From Nocardia nova SH22a (GTDB taxonomy: Bacteria > Actinomycetota > Actinomycetes > Mycobacteriales > Mycobacteriaceae), in NCBI RefSeq assembly GCF_000523235.1, contig NZ_CP006850.1, positions 3,162,001-3,226,000 of the forward strand: DNA of 64,000 bases, given 5' to 3'. The notes under the pieces were generated by a model. It did not search any database, was not told the DNA's origin, and saw nothing but the letters and a program-made list of their open reading frames with translations. Numbering within the stretch: the first letter of the stretch is position 1; each line of letters begins with the position of its first letter. Below, piece by piece: positions 58,835-64,000 of the stretch. The position numbers and the translations under genes were made by a program.

Positions 58835-59086
58835 CTACTGCTTGATGCAGCTGGATGCGATGCGCCAGAACGCCTCCGGTTGCATCGTGTCGAAATCCCA
58901 ATCGTTGACCATGGCGTGTGCGGTGGTCACGATGCGATCGATGTCGAAATCATCACGTGTGGCCGCGCCGGTGGACTCGACCGCGTTGATGACGAAACAC
59001 GTTGCGGTTTCCCGCGAATAGATGTGATGCTCGGTCCGGTTCCGGTCCATGACACCGAGTCGGCCGAGACTCGTTGGCTGGTTCAT
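58835..59086 (-). CDS. Small hypothetical protein of the XRE/DUF397 group
   Basis: The 83-residue protein (start ATG 59086, with CAGGGG upstream) has no signal peptide or membrane helix. Recognisable segments are EHHIYSRETATCFVINAVES and ATRDDFDIDRIVTTAHAMVN, and it contains several acidic residues and two Cys. I do not know the family. Its promoter contains copy C of the shared motif, with TTGCAT as -35 and TAGACT 18 bases on as -10, which places it under the same control as the gene at 56775. Confidence 0.6.
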   Translation of the reverse strand: MNQPTSLGRLGVMDRNRTEHHIYSRETATCFVINAVESTGAATRDDFDIDRIVTTAHAMVNDWDFDTMQPEAFWRIASSCIKQ

Positions 59087-59215
59087 ACGTGCGCCCCTGA
59101 CGCCTGGCCGCACGACTTCCTTCGGCGAAAATTGGCTTCCGGTTTACCCTGCGGCTCACGGGTAGTCCCCTGCTTTGCCTTGCAGACCCGAGTCTAGGGC
59201 GACGTCGAGACCGTA

Positions 59216-59231
59216 TGCAAGCACATCTGCA
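59216..59231 (-). promoter_or_regulatory. Shared motif, copy C (TGCAAGCACATCTGCA) with promoter
   Basis: On the minus strand TTGCAT (59215-59220) lies at the edge of the motif and TAGACT (59191-59196) follows after 18 bases, the same geometry as copy A. The gene it serves starts at 59086. Confidence 0.55.
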
Positions 59232-59646
59232 ACATCGAATCCCCGGTCAGGGCATGGATTTCGGGTGCTGACGGGTTGCTGTCACGGCCTGCCGGGAGTC
59301 GTTCCCGTCGTCGTAAGTGGGCGCCGATTCCGAGAGCGGTGGTGATGGTGGCACGGGGCTCGCGGTGACGGCCGCCGGGCGGCTTGCTGCGGTTTTTCCG
59401 AACGGACCGGACGGCTGGTCCGGCGGAAAATATATCTGGTACGCGCGGTTGCGGCCGCCGCCCCGGCACGTCGGTCGTGGTCGCGGTATGCCGGATATGT
59501 CCGCTCGACCGGCCCGGCGCGGAACCTGTTCCAGCGGCCGTGCTATATCTGCCAGGAGTAGTAATCAGTCGCCGACGGTGAGCGCGCGCTGTCGCCACGG
59601 CGAACGGCACGGATGTTGCGGTCGGTTCGGCGGCCCGAGCAGACAG
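59232..59646. other. Gene-free region
   Basis: These 415 bases lie between motif copy C and the thioesterase gene. Open frames in this stretch have no ribosome site and no protein character. An AT-rich piece, AAAATATATCTGG near 59428, could be a promoter for the thioesterase. Confidence 0.45.
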
Positions 59647-60498
59647 GTGCGCGCAGTGGACAGTTCGCACGGATACTTCGCGGTGGACGGACCGGGCTTC
59701 GCGCCCAATCCGATGGCGGTGAGCCAATGGTCGGCCGATCAGGTGGTCGGGCCCGCCCTGTGCGGACTGCTGGCGCGCGCACTCGACAACGAGCACGCGA
59801 CCGACGGATTCGTCCCGGTGCGGCTGACGGTCGATCTGTTCAAGCCCGCTCGCATGCACGAGCTGGCGGTCACCACCACCCGGGTTCGTGACGGGCGGCG
59901 GATCCGGCTGGCGGACGCGGTCGTCGTCCAGGACGGCGCGCCCGCGGCACGTGCGTCGGTGGTGCTGCTACAGCCCTCCGAACAGCCCCCGGGCGAGATC
60001 TGGACCCGCGAACGGCAACCCGAACCGCCCTCGCCGGAGGTGGCGCCGCCGTCCGGCGGACCGGCCGCTCCGCTGTGGCACAGTGACGAATCGGCACGGT
60101 GGACGCGGGTGCCGTCCGAGCACGAGAACGGCAGCCGCAAGCGGAGCTGGCAGCATCCGGCGAATGTGGTCGACGGGGAACGGCCGTCGCCGTTCGTGGT
60201 GGCCGCCATGGCCGCGGAGCAGACCAGTATGGTCACCAACTGGTCCAGCGCCGGGGTGGGATTCATCAATACGGATCTGACGCTGGCGCTGGTCCGGATG
60301 CCGGAGGGGTCCGATATCGGGCTCGAGGCCGACAATCATCTGAGCCGCAACGGGATCGCGGCCGGGACAGCGACCCTGTTCGATCGTGCCGGCGTCTTCG
60401 GCACCGCCATGATCACCGCGGTCGCCAATGCCGGGCGTCAGATCACCGCGAGCCATCTCGACGGTGTGATAGCGGCCGCCAGCGGCGCGCGGAACTAG
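59647..60498 (+). CDS. Acyl-CoA thioesterase family protein (double hot-dog)
   Basis: The 283-residue protein reads as a TesB-like double hot-dog thioesterase: GYFAVDGPGFAPNPMAVSQW, ATDGFVPVRLTVDLFKPARM in the first half and SSAGVGFINTDLTLALVRMP, EGSDIGLEADNHLSRNGIAA in the second. Between them is a Pro/Glu-rich linker (about residues 115-165) that is longer than usual. It probably hydrolyses acyl-CoAs. GTG 59647 is the proposed start; GTG 59656 is possible. Its stop abuts the stop of the convergent phosphotransferase gene. Confidence 0.78.
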   Translation: MRAVDSSHGYFAVDGPGFAPNPMAVSQWSADQVVGPALCGLLARALDNEHATDGFVPVRLTVDLFKPARMHELAVTTTRVRDGRRIRLADAVVVQDGAPAARASVVLLQPSEQPPGEIWTRERQPEPPSPEVAPPSGGPAAPLWHSDESARWTRVPSEHENGSRKRSWQHPANVVDGERPSPFVVAAMAAEQTSMVTNWSSAGVGFINTDLTLALVRMPEGSDIGLEADNHLSRNGIAAGTATLFDRAGVFGTAMITAVANAGRQITASHLDGVIAAASGARN

Positions 60499-61317
60499 TC
60501 ACTGCCGGTGGGCGGCCCAGCGACGGGCCGCGTCGCGCAGGCCCAGGGTCCACATATTGGGGCGACGATTAGCGGTCGCGGACCACTCGGCCGCCAGCGC
60601 GCCGGAGAACAGGCGCAGATCGTGCTCGGAGGCGGTGTGCCAGGCCGGAACCCGCGTCGCCCACCCTTCGGCCACACCCGGATCGTGACCGGCGAAGATC
60701 AGCCAGACGATCCAGCAGCCGGGATCGATCCAGGCGGCCCCTCGGGTGGCCCACGGCCAGTCCACCAGGCGGGCACGATCGCCGATGATGACGTTGCTGT
60801 AGTTCCAGTCGGTGTGCAGCAGGGCCTCGCCCGCGAAGACCGACGCGTCCACCTCCTCGTCGAGATATGCGCCCCAGCGCACTTCGGCGTCCTTGAGCTC
60901 GATCTCGGTGGGGCGGGGTAGACGGCCCAGCGCCGCCATGGCGTCGGCGGTGGCCGACAGATCCGCGTCGACGCGGTAGTCGGCGAAATGTCCTGCGATG
61001 AACTCGAATCCGAGCAGATCCCAGCCGCCCGCCGCGATCTGCCAGCGCAGCCGGGGCCCGACGGGGGTGACGTGCCGGGCGAGCGCGGCCTCGCGGTGCT
61101 GGGTCCACACTTCCGGATCTCGTTGCGGCACACCCTTGACGAAGGTCGGACCGGCCGCGGTTTCGATGACTGTCGCGAGTTGACTGCTGAACCCGGCGAT
61201 CACGGAATCGGCGCGGACGATCGGTCCGGTCACCGCTTCCACTGCCGCCCGGGTCGTCGGGGGCAGTTCTTCCCAGTTGCGCCGGCTCGAGGATGTCTGC
61301 GCCCGATCGACTGTCAC
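60499..61317 (-). CDS. Phosphotransferase (APH/choline-kinase-like) family protein
   Basis: The 272-residue protein has the aminoglycoside-phosphotransferase fold: GPTFVKGVPQRDP with the ATP-contacting Lys, the catalytic loop LLHTDWNYSNVII (H-x-D-x4-N, Brenner motif), and RARLVDWPWATRGAAW with the metal-binding Asp. The W-P-W form is common in uncharacterised actinomycete members that are not known to confer resistance. The start is uncertain (GTG 61317 or ATG 61353). The substrate is unknown. Confidence 0.82.
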   Translation of the reverse strand: MTVDRAQTSSSRRNWEELPPTTRAAVEAVTGPIVRADSVIAGFSSQLATVIETAAGPTFVKGVPQRDPEVWTQHREAALARHVTPVGPRLRWQIAAGGWDLLGFEFIAGHFADYRVDADLSATADAMAALGRLPRPTEIELKDAEVRWGAYLDEEVDASVFAGEALLHTDWNYSNVIIGDRARLVDWPWATRGAAWIDPGCWIVWLIFAGHDPGVAEGWATRVPAWHTASEHDLRLFSGALAAEWSATANRRPNMWTLGLRDAARRWAAHRQ

Positions 61318-61406
61318 CCTCGAAGGATTACCCCTCTCGCGGTGCGCTGGCAAGCGGAGCCGGAGATTCTCTGGATGGTTTCGAAAATGTTATTTCACCT
61401 GCGATT

Positions 61407-62696
61407 TCAGCTCGCGGCGTAGGTGCGTGCGACGAGTGCGGAGCGGAGGTACCAGAGTCCGCTGGCTTGGGTGGGGTCGAAGCCGGTGAGTTGGGCGATG
61501 CGTTTGAGTCGGTAGTCGACGGTGTTGGTGTGGACGTGGAGGAGTCGGGCGGTGCGTTGGCGGTTGAGGTTGTTGGCGATGTGGGTTTGGAGGGTGGTGA
61601 GGAGTTCGGGGTGGTGGTCGAGGGGGTTGAGGAGGGTGCCGAGGTGGTCGCGTCCGGGTCCGGGGCGGGTGAGTTGGTATTCGAGGGCGAGGTCGTCGAA
61701 TCGGTAGAGGCCGGGGATGGATTCCAGGCGGGTGACCATGTCGAGGAGTTGGTGGGTTTGGTCGGTGGCGGTGGGGATGTCGGTGGTGGTGGTTGTGGTG
61801 GTGGTGGCGGTGATGGGGACTCTGGCGGCGTGGGAGAGGTGGGTGATGAGGGGGTCGAGGTCGGTGGGTGTGGTGTGGGTGGTGGGGATGAGGAGGGTGC
61901 CGCCGTCGGTGGAGAGGAGGGACAGGGTGGTGGTGTGGGTGTTGGTGGCGAGGGCGGCTTGGATGCGGCGGAGTTTGCGGCGGGCGATGATGGTGGGGTC
62001 GAGGTGGGGGTTGTGTTGGTCGGGGTGTGGGGGGATGTGGAGGGCGAGGATGTGGTAGTTGTCGGCGATTTCGATGCCGCATTCGCGGGCCATGGTGGAG
62101 GTGGGGTGGCCGCCGAGGAGGGCTGAGGTGAGGGTGTGGACGGCGTTGTGGTGTTCGGAGACGACGGCGCGGAGTTCGCGGACGTAGGCGTGGGAGACGG
62201 CGGTGGTCATGGTGTCGAGGATTTCGACGAGGAGTTTGGCGCCGGTGAGGAGGTTGGTGTAGTCGGTGTGGGTGAGGGTGAGTGTGGGTTCGTCGCTCGT
62301 GGCGCTGCCGTTGCTGTTGCCGTGGGTGGTGTTGCGGGTGGTGGCGTTGGTGACGACGAGGTCGAAGCCGATTTTGAAGCCTTCGTGGATGGCGTGGTGG
62401 ATGGTGTCGATGGGGACGCCTTCGCGGGCCCAGGCGGCGGCGGCGTCTTTGAGGCGTTCGGTTTTTTCGGGGATGTCGCGGCCGTCGAGGAGGCTGATGG
62501 CGAGTTCGAGGCAGGTGCGGGTGATGGTGGTGATGTCGCCGTGGATGGCGTCGCCGGGGAGGGTGCCGCAGGGGGCGACGTTTTCGACGAAGTGTCCGAC
62601 CATGTGGCGGGACAGGGACCAGACATCCTTCAACGGCGACGACATGGGTCGTCCCGAGAAGGTAAGGCTGGACCGGGTTGAACTGTCGACGGTCAT
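61407..62696 (-). CDS. PucR/CdaR family regulator with atypical codon usage
   Basis: The 429-residue protein is a paralog of the gene at 25857: RDIPEKTERLKDAAAAWARE, HHAIHEGFKIGFDLV in the N-terminal domain, TDGGTLLIP in the middle and NRQRTARLLHVHTNTVDYRL, then KRIAQLTGFDPTQ as helix-turn-helix. Its coding strand is strikingly C-rich, with CTC, CAC, ACC and CCC as dominant codons where neighbours use CTG and mixed endings, and it contains a run of eight Thr. A roughly 35-residue Thr/Asn/Ser-rich insert (about residues 115-150) is absent in the paralog. Recent acquisition is possible. ATG 62696 is the start. Confidence 0.85.
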   Translation of the reverse strand: MTVDSSTRSSLTFSGRPMSSPLKDVWSLSRHMVGHFVENVAPCGTLPGDAIHGDITTITRTCLELAISLLDGRDIPEKTERLKDAAAAWAREGVPIDTIHHAIHEGFKIGFDLVVTNATTRNTTHGNSNGSATSDEPTLTLTHTDYTNLLTGAKLLVEILDTMTTAVSHAYVRELRAVVSEHHNAVHTLTSALLGGHPTSTMARECGIEIADNYHILALHIPPHPDQHNPHLDPTIIARRKLRRIQAALATNTHTTTLSLLSTDGGTLLIPTTHTTPTDLDPLITHLSHAARVPITATTTTTTTTDIPTATDQTHQLLDMVTRLESIPGLYRFDDLALEYQLTRPGPGRDHLGTLLNPLDHHPELLTTLQTHIANNLNRQRTARLLHVHTNTVDYRLKRIAQLTGFDPTQASGLWYLRSALVARTYAAS

Positions 62697-62873
62697 CGCT
62701 GACTCCTTCCGCTCCCGAACTTATCTGTTGCGCCGGTTAACGCTAATCACGGGCACGGAAACCCGAGCTGCTTCCCGGATCGTCTGTGGTGAAATCGAAG
62801 CAGGTCGCCCCGCCTTTGTGAAGCCTCACAGTGACCGGGGGCCGTGGGTATGCGCGCTCGGCGGTGACCTGGC

Positions 62874-63095
62874 TCAATGCCACAGTCGGCGGCACGGCAG
62901 AGGGCGCATTCCGGGCCGCACCATCCCGTCGACCGTGACGGCCAGACCGGAGTGAACGGCCGCCGTGGCGAACTCCCATGCCTCGGCGCGGGTGGCGGCG
63001 TACTCCAGCACCATCCCGTCGCCGGGCGCGACGCCGTCGAAGTAGACCGTGATCCGGCGGGTGGGGGACTCGGGGACCGTATCGGGGATGTTCAT
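62874..63095 (-). CDS. Small hypothetical protein
   Basis: The 73-residue protein starts at ATG 63095 after AAAGGAG eight bases upstream, a good ribosome site. The chain reads RRITVYFDGVAPGDGMVLEY, then ATRAEAWEFATAAVHSGLAV and TVDGMVRPGMRPL, a compact alpha/beta pattern without known motif. It is divergent from the secretory lipase at 63273, with 177 bases between. The longer frame extending upstream to 63842 is antisense to the lipase and is not a gene. Confidence 0.65.
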   Translation of the reverse strand: MNIPDTVPESPTRRITVYFDGVAPGDGMVLEYAATRAEAWEFATAAVHSGLAVTVDGMVRPGMRPLPCRRLWH

Positions 63096-63272
63096 GAGCC
63101 GTGCTCCTTTGCATCGGTGCAGGAACGAAGCTACGTACTCACGAGTAACTCGAACAGGTTTCAGTGCGGAATTCAGTTCCTTACACAGACCCGCGCGCGA
63201 CGCGCTTGTGACTTGTGAGGACGCGCCGGGAGGATTTCGGCTCCCCTCGCGCGCGCGATACCCTCTTGCCCC

Positions 63273-64000
63273 ATGGGCCCCACCGCGGTCCGGCGGATGC
63301 TGAGTGTCGCCGCCGGCTTCTTGCTGCTGTTCGCTGCCGCCACCACTTCCGCACCGGCACAACCGATCTATCCGGCGCCGGATCCCGATCCGTTCTACGC
63401 CGCACCGGCCGATATCGCCGATCATCAGCCGGGTGATGTGCTGGCGACCAGGCCGATGCCGCCGCTGGACATCTTCCCCGACACCGATGTCACCCTGATC
63501 AAGTTCCGCTCCACCAACTCCGAGGGCAAGCCGATCGCGGCGACCACCACGGTTCTGGCGCCGCGCCACCGGGCGCCCGACGGGCCGCTGCTGTCGTATC
63601 AGACCATCATCAACGGCCTGGGCACCGAATGCGCTGTGTCGCACACCCTCTACACCCAGGACCCCGACCTGATGGTGCGCGAGGCCCCGGCCTACAACGT
63701 GGCACTGCAACGCGGCTGGACCATCGCGATGCCCGATCACCTCGGCCCGCAATTCGCCTACGGTGCAGCGCGTCTGGGCGGGCAGATCACCCTCGACGGA
63801 ATTCGCGCGGTACAGCGCACCGCGGCGCTGAACCTCGCGCACGGCCCGGTGGCGATGGCGGGATACTCCGGTGGCGGGATGGCCACCGCGTGGGCGGCCG
63901 CACTCGCGCCGAAGTACGCGCCGGAGCTGCGGATCGCCGGTGCCGCCGCCGGTGGGGTGCCGATGAACATGGTCAAGATGCTGGAGGGCCTGGGCTACGG
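63273..64000 (+). CDS. Secreted LIP-family lipase, 3' end cut by window
   Basis: The visible 242 residues start with a signal peptide (MGPTAVRRMLSVAAGFLLLF, cleavage near APAQP). They continue with DPFYAAPADIADHQPGDVLA, the first LIP-family signature, then LLSYQTIINGLGTECA and the nucleophile GYSGGGMATAW. It is a paralog of the lipase at 17298 and should hydrolyse lipid esters outside the cell. The frame remains open to the end of the window; about 180 residues with the Asp and His of the triad are missing. Confidence 0.87.
   Translation, partial: MGPTAVRRMLSVAAGFLLLFAAATTSAPAQPIYPAPDPDPFYAAPADIADHQPGDVLATRPMPPLDIFPDTDVTLIKFRSTNSEGKPIAATTTVLAPRHRAPDGPLLSYQTIINGLGTECAVSHTLYTQDPDLMVREAPAYNVALQRGWTIAMPDHLGPQFAYGAARLGGQITLDGIRAVQRTAALNLAHGPVAMAGYSGGGMATAWAAALAPKYAPELRIAGAAAGGVPMNMVKMLEGLGY

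Noticed and set aside
61293..62126. Gly/Val/Glu-rich open frame on the plus strand opposite the second PucR gene
   Set aside because: It looks repetitive and striking, but it arises from the extreme C bias of the PucR coding strand; there is no ribosome site and the PucR frame has clear motifs.
1..64000. tRNA, rRNA, CRISPR array, insertion sequence or prophage
   Set aside because: I looked for CCA-ended cloverleaf-like stretches, regular short spaced repeats, transposase or integrase motifs and phage structural genes, and saw none.

Overview
The window is high-GC actinomycete DNA and most probably comes from Nocardia or a close mycolate-bearing relative. I infer this from the families present: antigen-85-like secreted esterases, LIP-type secretory lipases, a PapA-like acyltransferase, GpgS, PucR regulators, an XRE/DUF5753 + DUF397 pair, an F420-type (DDN) nitroreductase, and GTG starts with ATGA/GTGA stop-start overlaps. 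No rRNA, tRNA, insertion sequence, prophage or CRISPR array was seen.

Layout. 1-6.1 kb: the C-terminal end of an MpaB-type oxygenase, a TetR/hydrolase divergent pair with a palindromic operator, a second alpha/beta hydrolase, a DEAD-box RNA helicase with a long basic tail, and an XRE-cupin regulator. 6.1-17.1 kb: an aromatic-acid (phenylpropionate-type) catabolic cluster. The rightward arm encodes a two-subunit Rieske dioxygenase, its ferredoxin and reductase, a C-C hydrolase, a cis-dihydrodiol dehydrogenase, an acyl-CoA ligase, a small protein and an IclR regulator. The leftward arm encodes a quinone-oxidoreductase-like enzyme and an MhpB-type extradiol dioxygenase. Behind these, the hydratase, acetaldehyde dehydrogenase and aldolase of the lower pathway survive only as fused scraps of about 400 bp. 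17.3-25.5 kb: secretory lipase, trans-aconitate methyltransferase, TetR/MFS efflux pair, DUF574 methyltransferase, Baeyer-Villiger-type monooxygenase and a RibD/DHFR-like reductase.

25.8-37.5 kb: a PucR regulator, two divergent secreted esterases sharing a nearly identical 491-bp inverted repeat, a WYL regulator that runs in frame into a secreted protein, a BlaI/M56-peptidase pair, a secreted beta-propeller, an antiporter and a third esterase paralog. 37.7-44.5 kb: an envelope glycolipid-like group (PapA-like acyltransferase, GT39-like transferase, GpgS, membrane SGNH acyltransferase) beside a TetR regulator with a 29-bp palindrome. 44.6-56.3 kb: DDN-type reductase, GH3 glycosidase, Tat-exported neutral ceramidase, TetR/hydrolase pair, a four-gene MFS-marR-usp-DoxX operon, and an amino-acid permease. 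56.3-64 kb: a small-gene region in which an XRE regulator, a DUF397 protein and two small proteins share a repeated operator-like motif, followed by a thioesterase, a phosphotransferase, a second PucR regulator with atypical codon use and a truncated secretory lipase.

The most unusual items are the collapsed lower-pathway operon, the inverted-repeat esterase pair (which could exchange N-termini by inversion), the three-site motif around the XRE/DUF397 genes, the DoxX protein with fourteen 11-residue repeats, and the stop-less WYL fusion. All function calls come from reading motifs and remembered family patterns; no database search was run.
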